In this document: in pieces, positions 1-6,066 of the stretch
How positions within the stretch are numbered: position 1 is the first letter of the stretch
Layout of the letters: each line of letters starts with the position of its first letter
From: Actinomycetota bacterium
Lineage (GTDB): Bacteria; Actinomycetota; Acidimicrobiia; Spongiisociales; ZC4RG35
Assembly (NCBI GenBank): GCA_027296205.1
Contig: JAPUJM010000069.1
Span: forward strand, 1-10,162
Direction: 5' to 3'
Length of the DNA: 10,162 nucleotides
Notes under the pieces: model-generated
Told to the model about the DNA's origin: nothing
What the model saw: the letters and a program-made list of their open reading frames with translations, nothing else
The model's database searches: none
Position numbers and translations under genes: made by a program

Positions 1-339
1 ACCCGCTTCGGTGTCGGCAGTGGCCATCTTGGAGATGGCGTCGGTCTGATCCAACGAAAGGTCACCGGAAGCGAACCGCGAGGACAGTCCAGGCAGATCT
101 TGTAGACGTCTCGCCACCGCAACCAACTGGGCGGCAGTGGCATGACGGATCCGGAGCCGAGCCGAGACCCAATCCGGCAGACTCCTCGCCCCGTCGGTCA
201 TCCAGGTCTGACCGACATCGGCGGCCCGAATCAGACGGCAGATCTCCGCTGCGGCCGCAGCCTGCAAACCGCCGAACTGATCGAAACCCCGATCAACTTC
301 GTCCGCAGAAACCGTCTCCCAATCCATACTCTCGAACAT
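1..339 (-). CDS. DUF222 (13E12-family) protein, probable HNH nuclease, N-terminal part
   Basis: This is an open reading frame of 113 codons that runs off the left edge, so the C-terminus is missing. The translation starts MFESMDWETVSADEVDRGFD. It continues with an Ala-rich helix, then the motif DGARSLPDWVSARLRIRHAT (about residues 50-69), followed by AQLVAVARRLQDLPGLSSRF and ASGDLSLDQTDAISKMA. The W-x-x-x-x-GA-x-S-x-x-x-W pattern followed by a helix and SGxLSxDQ is typical of the DUF222 domain, which in actinobacteria usually precedes a C-terminal HNH endonuclease domain. That domain, if present, lies outside the window, so nuclease activity is inferred only. The ATG at 339 has no clear Shine-Dalgarno; an in-frame TTG at 363 would add 8 residues but is no better supported. 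DUF222 genes are commonly multicopy and of unknown cellular role. Its position marks the end of the housekeeping cluster. Confidence 0.82.
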   Translation of the reverse strand, partial: MFESMDWETVSADEVDRGFDQFGGLQAAAAAEICRLIRAADVGQTWMTDGARSLPDWVSARLRIRHATAAQLVAVARRLQDLPGLSSRFASGDLSLDQTDAISKMATADTEAG

Positions 340-379
340 ACGTTCGACCAGTGACAGATTCAAGAGGTTTGACCCGAAA

Positions 380-397
380 TTCAGAAAGAAATCTGAA
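380..397 (-). other. Weak AT-rich hairpin downstream of ispG
   Basis: The arms ttcaga (380-385) and tctgaa (392-397) are perfect 6-bp complements around a 6-nt A/T-rich loop. The hairpin overlaps the end of the 18-codon ORF. The stem is AT-rich and is followed on the minus strand by only three T residues before G/C bases, so it is at best a poor intrinsic terminator for the ispG transcript. I report the structure and not a function. Confidence 0.25.
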
Positions 398-437
398 AAA
401 CTTCTCCCTCGGCGGTCTTGATCCTGTAGTCAGTCAT
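381..437 (-). CDS. Possible 18-aa small protein or gene remnant after ispG
   Basis: A short ORF reads MTDYRIKTAEGEVFQISF and then TGA. Its ATG at 437 lies 29 nt after the ispG stop and is preceded by GGAAGG with an 8-nt spacer, a better Shine-Dalgarno than several of the large genes here possess. The sequence is mixed polar and hydrophobic with no signal peptide or cysteine. I do not recognise a family. It could be a real small protein cotranscribed with ispG, the truncated start of a lost gene, or chance. The reading frame of the neighbouring DUF222 gene is different, so it is not an N-terminal extension of that gene. Confidence 0.3.
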   Translation of the reverse strand: MTDYRIKTAEGEVFQISF

Positions 438-466
438 TGCTGGATCCTTCCGCGAGAGCCGGACGA

Positions 467-1678
467 TCAATCACCCTTGGCTATTTCGGCGACCTGAGCC
501 CGCAGCTCGGTGGCCCGGTTGGCATCCCCCTGGATCTCTACGAGTTGTCGACGGTCCGCTGCGGCGATTTCCTCGGCATTTTCCTCGGCATGAGCGAGTC
601 GGGCCTCCACGCCTTCGTCCACGAGTTTTCGAGCCTCGTCGAGTAATGCATCAACCATCTCATCCTCAGGCACCACACGGACGACACGCCCCTTGATGAA
701 TAGGTGGCCCCGCCCCCGCCCGGCAGCGATGCCGATATCGGCTTCCCGGGCCTCGCCGGGTCCGTTGACAACGCAGCCCATGACAGCAACCTGAATCGCC
801 AGATTGGCTTCTTCGAGGGCCTTCTGCGCGGCGGTGGCCACCTCGATCACATCGACTTCGGCTCGTCCGCAAGACGGACATGCGATCAGGTCCAAACCCT
901 GCCGTTCCCGTAGCCCGAGAAATTCGAGGAGTTGTCGCCCGGCTTTGGCCTCTTCGACCGGATCCGCCGTGAGCGAGAACCGAATCGTGTCACCGATGCC
1001 TTCGTTGAGAAGAGTTGCGATCCCGGCGACCGATTTGATCAGACCGGCTGGTGGTGGGCCGGCCTCGGTTACGCCGAGATGAAGCGGGTAGTCGATTGTG
1101 TCGGCGAGCAATCGATACGACTCGACCATTGACGAAATATTGGAGTGCTTGACCGAGATCTTGATGTCTGTGAAGTCCACCTCTTCGAGATACCGAATCT
1201 CCGTCTGGGCGGATTCGACAAGAGCCTGGGGCGAAGCAGAACCATGCTTCTCCAGCAAATTCCTGTCGAGAGAACCTGCGTTCACACCTACTCGAATAGG
1301 AAGCCCTCGATCTTTGGCCTCGCGGGCCACGATCTTGATCTGATCCTCTTTGCGGATGTTCCCGGGGTTGAGCCGAAGCCCCTGGACGCCGGCTTCGATC
1401 GAGGCAAGGGCCAACCGGTACTGATAGTGGATGTCGGCGATGATCGGAACCGGGCTACGCGGCACGATCTCGGCGAGACCCTGGGCGGCTTCCACGTCGT
1501 TGCAAGTGATCCGGACGATGTCCGCCCCGGCGCCTGCGAGGGCATAAACCTGGGCAAGCGTCCCGTCGACGTCGGCCGTCTTGGTCGTGGTCATCGACTG
1601 GACGGTTATCGGTGCTCCCCCACCCACAGGGACATCACCAACGTGAAGCTGTCGTGTCAGACGTCTTTCGAAGGTCAC
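467..1678 (-). CDS. ispG: 4-hydroxy-3-methylbut-2-en-1-yl diphosphate synthase IspG (GcpE)
   Basis: IspG catalyses the penultimate step of the MEP isoprenoid pathway, reductive opening of MEcPP to HMBPP with a [4Fe-4S] cluster. The 403-residue product has the N-terminal TIM-barrel (TVQSMTTTKTADV, residues 26-38; ADIHYQYRLAL; GLRLNPGNIRKED; RVGVNAGSLDRNLLEKHG; DIKISVKHSN; PLHLGVTEAG). The C-terminal cluster domain carries CPSCGRAEVDV and GCVVNGPGEAREADIG, so the cluster ligands are Cys267, Cys270, Cys302 and Glu309. The last ~45 residues form a charged Ala/Glu/Arg-rich tail slightly longer than in E. coli IspG. An in-frame TAG sits two codons upstream, so GTG 1678 is the first possible start; no spaced Shine-Dalgarno is present, but a -10 element lies 6 nt upstream, suggesting a leaderless mRNA. 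It follows rseP after 152 nt; with dxr nearby the cluster holds two MEP-pathway steps. Confidence 0.97.
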   Translation of the reverse strand: MTFERRLTRQLHVGDVPVGGGAPITVQSMTTTKTADVDGTLAQVYALAGAGADIVRITCNDVEAAQGLAEIVPRSPVPIIADIHYQYRLALASIEAGVQGLRLNPGNIRKEDQIKIVAREAKDRGLPIRVGVNAGSLDRNLLEKHGSASPQALVESAQTEIRYLEEVDFTDIKISVKHSNISSMVESYRLLADTIDYPLHLGVTEAGPPPAGLIKSVAGIATLLNEGIGDTIRFSLTADPVEEAKAGRQLLEFLGLRERQGLDLIACPSCGRAEVDVIEVATAAQKALEEANLAIQVAVMGCVVNGPGEAREADIGIAAGRGRGHLFIKGRVVRVVPEDEMVDALLDEARKLVDEGVEARLAHAEENAEEIAAADRRQLVEIQGDANRATELRAQVAEIAKGD

Positions 1679-1684
1679 CCTCTA

Positions 1685-1713
1685 ACGGTAGACCCGCTGA
1701 TCCCGCATGTGGA
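1685..1713 (-). promoter_or_regulatory. Candidate leaderless promoter of ispG
   Basis: On the minus strand TCCACA (1708-1713) and TACCGT (1685-1690) are separated by 17 nt, and the second hexamer ends 6 nt before the G of the ispG GTG. TACCGT fits the TANNNT -10 consensus of actinobacterial housekeeping promoters; TCCACA matches TTGACA at 4 of 6 positions. Transcription would start at or next to the start codon, which fits the absence of a spaced Shine-Dalgarno. This is inferred from sequence alone. Confidence 0.5.
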
Positions 1714-1830
1714 AAGATGACGTCTGCCTCGATACGTCGTACGCCTCCGTGGTTGCGGCTTTGTCACGCTTCGCAGAGGTCGAGCATGCCCAGCGGATCG
1801 TCGTAGGCGCTAGACCCGGGAGACCCGTGC

Positions 1831-2913
1831 TCACAGGCTGATCGGGTCGGTCAGGTCGAGGATGATGGCCACGAACCCCAAAAACAAGAAGAGTCCGATG
1901 ACCGCGGCCGCAACCGGCGCGAGCTTGCTGATGTCCGCTTCTCTCCTGGTGAGCTTCTCGTACAAGGCCACCGCGAAATGACCTCCGTCGAGCGGGAATA
2001 ACGGAAGAAGATTGATAGTGGCGAGGAACACGTTGACATAGGCAAGGATTCCCAGAAGGGACGCTGCGCTCTCGACTTGGCTGCCGATCGCCACAATCCC
2101 GATTGGGCTAATGGGACGAATGTCGTTGGGCACGTCGGTATCACCCAGGAACACCCCAAAATACTGCGCCAGCGAAGACGGGCGCACCATCTGGAACAGG
2201 GCGCCGAACGTGTCCGCTATGCCACCCCAGACCAGTTGCCCTGCCAGGCCAATGGCCGTGATCGGACCGACATCAACCCGCTCCACCGTCGGAGCCACCC
2301 CGAGGAAACCCGCCCCGGCGATCAACTCGCTCTCCACAAGATCAACCTCGAGAGTGATCAACTCGCCATCCCGGTCAACTGTGACCGACGACGGGCCCGG
2401 TCCCTCGGACCCGAGACCCACCGTGAGATCGTCCCAGTCCGTGACCACCTGGGAGTCGATCGCAAGGATCACATCACCCTCCTGCAAACCGGCTTGCTCG
2501 GCGGGGGACTCTTCGACTACCAGACCAACCTCGAGTGTGGGGTCACCCGGGACGCCGACCGCGAGGATGATCCCGTAGAACAAAACGAAGGCGATGAGAA
2601 AATTCGTCCCCACCCCGGCGAGGACGACCACGCTCTTCTCCCAGAACTTCTTCTCCCGGTAGGTGCGCCCCATATCGCCTGGAGCCACCTCCTCCAGCGG
2701 GTTCATCCCGATAATCCGCACGTAGCCACCGAGGGGAAACCACTTGAAGCCGTACTCGGTCTCGCCTCTTTGGATCGACCAGATCTTCGGTCCGAAGCCA
2801 AAGAAGAATTGTGTCGCCTTCATCCCCACCGCTTTGGCCGCCAGGAAGTGACCCGCCTCATGGGCAGTGACGAAGAAAACGATGGCTATTACCGCAGCTA
2901 CGCCCCCAAGCAT
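1831..2913 (-). CDS. rseP: M50 site-2 metalloprotease, RseP family
   Basis: This is a membrane zinc protease that performs intramembrane proteolysis, typically of anti-sigma factors or remnant signal peptides (Rip1/RseP type). The 360-residue protein has a first transmembrane segment carrying the zinc motif HEAGH (residues 18-22). It is followed by the GFGPKIW and RGETEYGFKWFPLGGYV strand region (about 39-65), a hydrophobic segment at 97-120, a PDZ domain at about 125-195 (GLQEGDVILAIDSQ), and the second metal motif NLLPLFPLDGGH (N301, D309). A final hydrophobic segment lies at about 335-353. All catalytic residues are present. The ATG at 2913 is preceded by GGGGTGG about 8 nt away, but also by an in-frame TAG immediately before it, which closes a small ORF containing a decayed second copy of this gene's start. 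It lies downstream of dxr and is probably in the same transcript. The substrate cannot be told from the sequence. Confidence 0.95.
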   Translation of the reverse strand: MLGGVAAVIAIVFFVTAHEAGHFLAAKAVGMKATQFFFGFGPKIWSIQRGETEYGFKWFPLGGYVRIIGMNPLEEVAPGDMGRTYREKKFWEKSVVVLAGVGTNFLIAFVLFYGIILAVGVPGDPTLEVGLVVEESPAEQAGLQEGDVILAIDSQVVTDWDDLTVGLGSEGPGPSSVTVDRDGELITLEVDLVESELIAGAGFLGVAPTVERVDVGPITAIGLAGQLVWGGIADTFGALFQMVRPSSLAQYFGVFLGDTDVPNDIRPISPIGIVAIGSQVESAASLLGILAYVNVFLATINLLPLFPLDGGHFAVALYEKLTRREADISKLAPVAAAVIGLFLFLGFVAIILDLTDPISL

Positions 2914-3030
2914 CTAGATCACCACCCCAGATCGTGGGCCATTGCTTCTCGACCCGCCAGTGAACCCTACATCCCCCACCGCCTTAGCCCCTGAGAAGTG
3001 ACCCGGCTCATGGGCAGTGACGAAGAAAAC
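2824..3030 (-). repeat. Direct repeat, 57-bp core at 150-bp period
   Basis: The two copies are 2824-2880 (inside rseP, codons 12-30) and 2974-3030 (in the spacer upstream). They differ at 7 of 57 positions. The period of 150 bp is a whole number of codons, so both copies are in the same reading frame. Confidence 0.9.
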
Positions 3031-3102
3031 GGATGGCTCATCGACGCAGATATGTCCCCGGCGTGACGTCACGGTGCCCCCATACGGGCCTCTACTCAGC
3101 AT
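2914..3102 (-). pseudogene. Partial tandem duplicate of the rseP 5' end, with HExGH motif
   Basis: A 62-codon frame starts at ATG 3102, where ATGCTGA overlaps the dxr stop, and ends with a TAG directly abutting the rseP ATG in the same frame. Its middle reads VFFVTAHEPGHFSGAKAVG, against VFFVTAHEAGHFLAAKAVG in RseP. At nucleotide level 2974-3030 matches 2824-2880 at 50 of 57 positions, including an uninterrupted 24-base identity, at a spacing of exactly 150 bp. Weaker, gapped similarity continues upstream to about 3057. The copy lacks the hydrophobic first half of the transmembrane segment and everything after the zinc motif, so it cannot be a protease. The simplest reading is a decayed partial tandem duplication. 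It fills most of the 182-nt dxr-rseP spacer. Whether it is translated, for example to couple dxr and rseP, cannot be judged here. Confidence 0.75.
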
Positions 3103-4238
3103 GAGCCGGCGACCAGCGTCGCGGCGATCCCTCTCGCCTCGCGGTCGACTTCGAGCACATCGTCAACGCTGTCGAGTTGCCGCCATTCGACCTGGTCGAG
3201 GGTAAGGCCAACGACATCGGCGATCCCTAGAAAACCAAGTCGATGCTGAAGGAACGCCTCGACGGCCACTTCATCAGCGGCATTGAGGACGGCCGGGGCC
3301 GAACCACCTCTCCGACCGGCCACGAACGCCAGGTCGAGCGCAGGGAAGGTCCCCCTGTCGACTTCCTCGAAAGTGAGTTCCCGCCCCGCGAGCGAGAAGG
3401 GGTCGGCGGGTGAGTCTGATCGCGCTGGGGCGGTGAGGGCGTATTGAATCGGGATACGCATGTCGGGCTGCCCGAAATGCCCCTTCCAGGAGCCATCCAC
3501 GAACTCGACAGCCGAGTGGAGAACCGATTGTGGGTGGACCACGACCTCTATCCGGTCGTAAGGGACATCGAACAGATAGTGCGCCTCGATGACTTCGAGA
3601 CCTTTGTTGAAGAGCGTGGCCGAGTCGATCGTCACCCGTTCGCCCATGTCCCAAGTCGGATGCTTCAGGGCCTCCTCTGGTGTCACCTCCCCCAGCGACT
3701 GGCGGCTGCGGCCGCGAAAGGGTCCTCCGGAGGCGGTGAGCACCAGCCTGGCAACAGCTTCCGGCGGCTCTCCTTGGAGACACTGGAACAGAGCAGAGTG
3801 CTCACTGTCCACGGGGATCATCTCGCCGCCGTGCTGAAGAGCCCGCTTCACGACGGGCCCACCAGCGACCAGGCTCTCCTTGTTCGCCAATGCAAGGCGA
3901 TTCCCCGCCTCGAGAGTGGCCAACGTCGCCCGGAGCCCCGCAGCACCGACGATCCCGTTGACAACAACGGCTCCTGGTGTTGCGGAGGCATCGAGAACCG
4001 CCGGAGCGTCGTACTCGACCCTCCTGCCCACGGCGGACTCGAAGTCGGCCCTATCTTCGGATGAGCCGCCGACGACGATGACCCTGGCGTCCGGGCGGGA
4101 AGCGGCTACCTCGGCAAACCGCCGGGACGGTCTGAGAGCGGCGACCGCGGCCACCTCCATGCCGAGAGCATCGGCCACCTCAAGCGTCTGGGACCCGATT
4201 GAACCGGTCGCCCCTAGGACGACAACGGGGCGACTCAC
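3096..4238 (-). CDS. dxr: 1-deoxy-D-xylulose 5-phosphate reductoisomerase (Dxr/IspC)
   Basis: Dxr commits carbon to the MEP pathway by converting DXP to 2-C-methyl-D-erythritol 4-phosphate with NADPH and a divalent metal; it is the fosmidomycin target. The 380-residue protein starts with the NADPH-binding Rossmann motif GATGSIGSQTL (9-19), followed by VNGIVGAAGL and ALANKESLVAGG (116-127). The metal-binding PVDSEHSALFQ contributes Asp144 and Glu146, and NKGLEVIEAH contributes Glu215. The substrate/flexible-loop region HPTWDMGERVTID contains Trp197, and VVHPQSVLHSAVEFVDGS (233-250) is intact. Length is slightly below the E. coli enzyme (398). The GTG start overlaps the cdsA stop as GTGA, so translation is probably coupled to cdsA. 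In mycobacteria other genes, including rlmN, lie between cdsA and dxr; here the two are fused tightly. Confidence 0.97.
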   Translation of the reverse strand: MSRPVVVLGATGSIGSQTLEVADALGMEVAAVAALRPSRRFAEVAASRPDARVIVVGGSSEDRADFESAVGRRVEYDAPAVLDASATPGAVVVNGIVGAAGLRATLATLEAGNRLALANKESLVAGGPVVKRALQHGGEMIPVDSEHSALFQCLQGEPPEAVARLVLTASGGPFRGRSRQSLGEVTPEEALKHPTWDMGERVTIDSATLFNKGLEVIEAHYLFDVPYDRIEVVVHPQSVLHSAVEFVDGSWKGHFGQPDMRIPIQYALTAPARSDSPADPFSLAGRELTFEEVDRGTFPALDLAFVAGRRGGSAPAVLNAADEVAVEAFLQHRLGFLGIADVVGLTLDQVEWRQLDSVDDVLEVDREARGIAATLVAGSC

Positions 4239-5500
4239 AGCAATTCGAAGGCTCTGAACAGGAAATAGATGGCAGGAACGGCAAACAGGAACCCGTCTAT
4301 CCGGTCGAGCATCCCGCCGTGACCGGGGAGCACCGATCCCATGTCTTTGACTCCGATACTTCTCTTCACCATGGACTCAACGAGATCACCGAGAGGCGAG
4401 AACAACCCGACCACCGCGGCGGCTGCCAGGCCCTTGGCCAGCCCAATCGATTCCCAGGGCGGGAAGGTGACCAAGATCGACGCCACCACCCCCACAACGA
4501 TCAGACCTCCTATGAAGCCTTCGATTGTCTTGTTGGGCGAAACTCTGGGAGCCAACTTTCGTCGGCCGAAGGCGCGGCCAACGAAAAATGCGCCGATGTC
4601 ATTGAGAGCTATCAGAAGCACAACAAACAGGATGTAGGCCACCGGATGTGGTCCGTTTGCCACCAGGATCGCAAAGGAGAGCATTCCCACCCAGGCGACA
4701 CCGAGAACCGTCACCGAGACGTTTTCGACCGGATTCCTTCTCGGGGTCAGCGAGAAGAACAGGATCGTGGCCAATGCAGCAAAGCCGGCCCACCCTCCAA
4801 TCGCCGCTGCGCCCGCGTTGTGGGCGCCGACACCCATCAGGATGACGCCAGCGATGCCGAACAAGGCTATCGGGCGGTATTGATTTACACGGAGATTGGC
4901 GTACAACTCTCCGACGGCGACGACCATGACCAGGATCACGAACGTGGTGAACCACCAACCACCAAGAACAAGACTCCCCAAGAACAAGCCGAAGATCGCC
5001 AGTCCAGACGCGATACGCCTTGTCAGGTCAGATGCCGCAGCCTGTTCGACAGCCTCATAGGACTCTTCGGAGTCGGTGACCTTTCCGGAAACATCCTCGA
5101 ACCCGACGAGACCGCTTTCCACACCGGGGAGGGTCGCCGCGACCGCCTGCATCTCATACTCCTCTTCGGCGGCGCGACTCACATCCTCGGCGAGACCCTT
5201 GTATTCCTCCGTGGTTGCTGAGAGGTATTGGCCAGACGTGAAGTCGTCAACCCTGCTCGTGCTCTCGGCCATCGCCGCCCAATCGACGTCGCCCGAATCA
5301 GAGTCCGTTGTCTCATCCGATGTCTTCTGGCCGGACTCAGCCGGATCCGCTGCCGACTCCTCGACTACGGGGTCGGCGTCTTCATCGGACTCGATGTCGG
5401 ACGGGGGAACCTCTTCGGCAGTATCCTCGTCGTCGTCGCCCTTCTCCCAGGGACGGTTGAATTCCTGTCCGCTCTGGTCTGTGGGGTCTTGATCAGCCAA
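4235..5500 (-). CDS. cdsA: Phosphatidate cytidylyltransferase CdsA with long acidic N-terminal extension
   Basis: CdsA makes CDP-diacylglycerol from phosphatidate and CTP in the cytoplasmic membrane, the precursor of all major phospholipids. The C-terminal ~255 residues hold about seven to eight hydrophobic segments, the stretch ALNDIGAFFVGRAFGRRKLA, then SPNKTIEGFIGG, and the family signature SMVKRSIGVKDMGS followed by LPGHGGMLDRID (about 376-402). The first ~157 residues are unusual: Asp/Glu/Ser/Ala-rich, low in hydrophobics, probably disordered. The chosen start is TTG 5500, which has GAGG with 6-nt spacing and directly follows the frr stop (TGA-G-TTG). The frame stays open to TTG 5536, which would add 12 residues but has no Shine-Dalgarno and overlaps frr. 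The product is then 421 residues. The stop overlaps the dxr GTG. Confidence 0.94.
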   Translation of the reverse strand: MADQDPTDQSGQEFNRPWEKGDDDEDTAEEVPPSDIESDEDADPVVEESAADPAESGQKTSDETTDSDSGDVDWAAMAESTSRVDDFTSGQYLSATTEEYKGLAEDVSRAAEEEYEMQAVAATLPGVESGLVGFEDVSGKVTDSEESYEAVEQAAASDLTRRIASGLAIFGLFLGSLVLGGWWFTTFVILVMVVAVGELYANLRVNQYRPIALFGIAGVILMGVGAHNAGAAAIGGWAGFAALATILFFSLTPRRNPVENVSVTVLGVAWVGMLSFAILVANGPHPVAYILFVVLLIALNDIGAFFVGRAFGRRKLAPRVSPNKTIEGFIGGLIVVGVVASILVTFPPWESIGLAKGLAAAAVVGLFSPLGDLVESMVKRSIGVKDMGSVLPGHGGMLDRIDGFLFAVPAIYFLFRAFELL

Positions 5501-5510
5501 CTCAAACCTC
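5498..5510 (-). promoter_or_regulatory. Start-deciding ribosome binding site of cdsA
   Basis: GAGG (5507-5510), 6 nt, then TTG (5498-5500). The site lies across the frr stop codon. It favours this TTG over the upstream in-frame TTG at 5536, which lacks a Shine-Dalgarno. Confidence 0.6.
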
Positions 5511-6053
5511 GAGAAGCTCGTCTTCTTTGTTGCCAAGAAGGGAGTCGATCTTGTCGACGTAGTTGTCGGTCAGGTCCTGAAGCTCGTCCTCGCCACGTCG
5601 AATGTCGTCGTCGGAAATCTCCCCATGAAGGGCCTCCATATCGGACTTCGCGTGGCGGCGCACATTTCGGATAGCCACGCGACCATCCTCCGCCATGTGC
5701 TTTACGACCTTGATCAACTCCTGGCGACGCTCTTCGGTGAGCGGCGGAAAGGCGATCCGGATGACCGTTCCGTCGTTGCTGGGGTTGAGACCGAGGTCCG
5801 CCTGCTGAAGTGACCGCTCGATGTCCCCGACGGTCGACTTGTCGAAAGGTTGGATCATCAGCAACCGCGGTTCGGGCACGGAGATCGATGCGAGCTGCTG
5901 AAGCGGTGTCGGAGTGTCGTAGTAATCCACGGTTATCCGATGCAGCAGCTGAGGATTGGCCCGACCTGTCCTTACGGTGGCAAACTCGTTGCCCACGTGA
6001 TCAGCCGCCATCTCCATCTTTTGCTTGGCTTCGGTCAAAAGATCACTGATCAA
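5502..6053 (-). CDS. frr: Ribosome recycling factor
   Basis: RRF, together with EF-G, splits post-termination ribosomes in the cytoplasm. From TTG 6053 the protein has 183 residues, matching the usual ~185. It begins MISDLLTEAKQKMEMAADHV and has the conserved EFATVRTGRANPQLL, the domain II strand region ITVDYYDTPTPLQQLASISV, then LLMIQPFDKS, IRIAFPPLTEERRQELIK and GRVAIRNVRRHAKSDM. The C-terminal helix is long and acidic. The frame extends 14 codons further to a GTG at 6095 inside pyrH, but those codons read through the pyrH end and carry no RRF homology. TTG 6053 has a strong GAGGAG at 6-nt spacing. The gap from the pyrH stop is 13 nt, in the order pyrH-frr-cdsA. Confidence 0.96.
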   Translation of the reverse strand: MISDLLTEAKQKMEMAADHVGNEFATVRTGRANPQLLHRITVDYYDTPTPLQQLASISVPEPRLLMIQPFDKSTVGDIERSLQQADLGLNPSNDGTVIRIAFPPLTEERRQELIKVVKHMAEDGRVAIRNVRRHAKSDMEALHGEISDDDIRRGEDELQDLTDNYVDKIDSLLGNKEDELLEV

Positions 6054-6065
6054 CTCGCTCTCCTC
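6051..6065 (-). promoter_or_regulatory. Start-deciding ribosome binding site of frr
   Basis: GAGGAG (6060-6065) followed by a 6-nt spacer and TTG (6051-6053). This sets the frr start 14 codons downstream of the longest ORF start and gives the family's usual length. Confidence 0.8.
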
Positions 6066-6066
6066 T

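Noticed and set aside
249..262. 14-bp perfect palindrome around GCGGCCGC
   Set aside because: It lies inside the Ala-rich coding stretch of the DUF222 gene, where GCC/GCG/GCA codons produce such symmetry by chance.
733..744. GCCGATATCGGC palindrome resembling part of a sigma-28 -10 (GCCGATAA)
   Set aside because: It is inside conserved ispG coding sequence (ADIG), lacks the final AA and has no TAAA at the right distance.
1145..1720. Plus-strand open frame of 191 codons opposite ispG
   Set aside because: It is a shadow of IspG with no family resemblance or ribosome binding site.
1801..1830. Possible terminator after rseP (GGGTCT repeated around CCCGGG)
   Set aside because: The repeats are direct rather than inverted and there is no T-tract, so no intrinsic terminator is supported.
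2077..2994. Plus-strand open frame of 305 codons opposite rseP
   Set aside because: It is antisense to RseP, which has all its catalytic motifs, and shows no membrane or domain pattern of its own.
4199..5221. Plus-strand open frame of 340 codons opposite cdsA
   Set aside because: It is antisense to an unambiguous CdsA and its translation is low-complexity (Asp/His/Arg/Gln-rich) with no recognisable domain. It is a codon-bias shadow.
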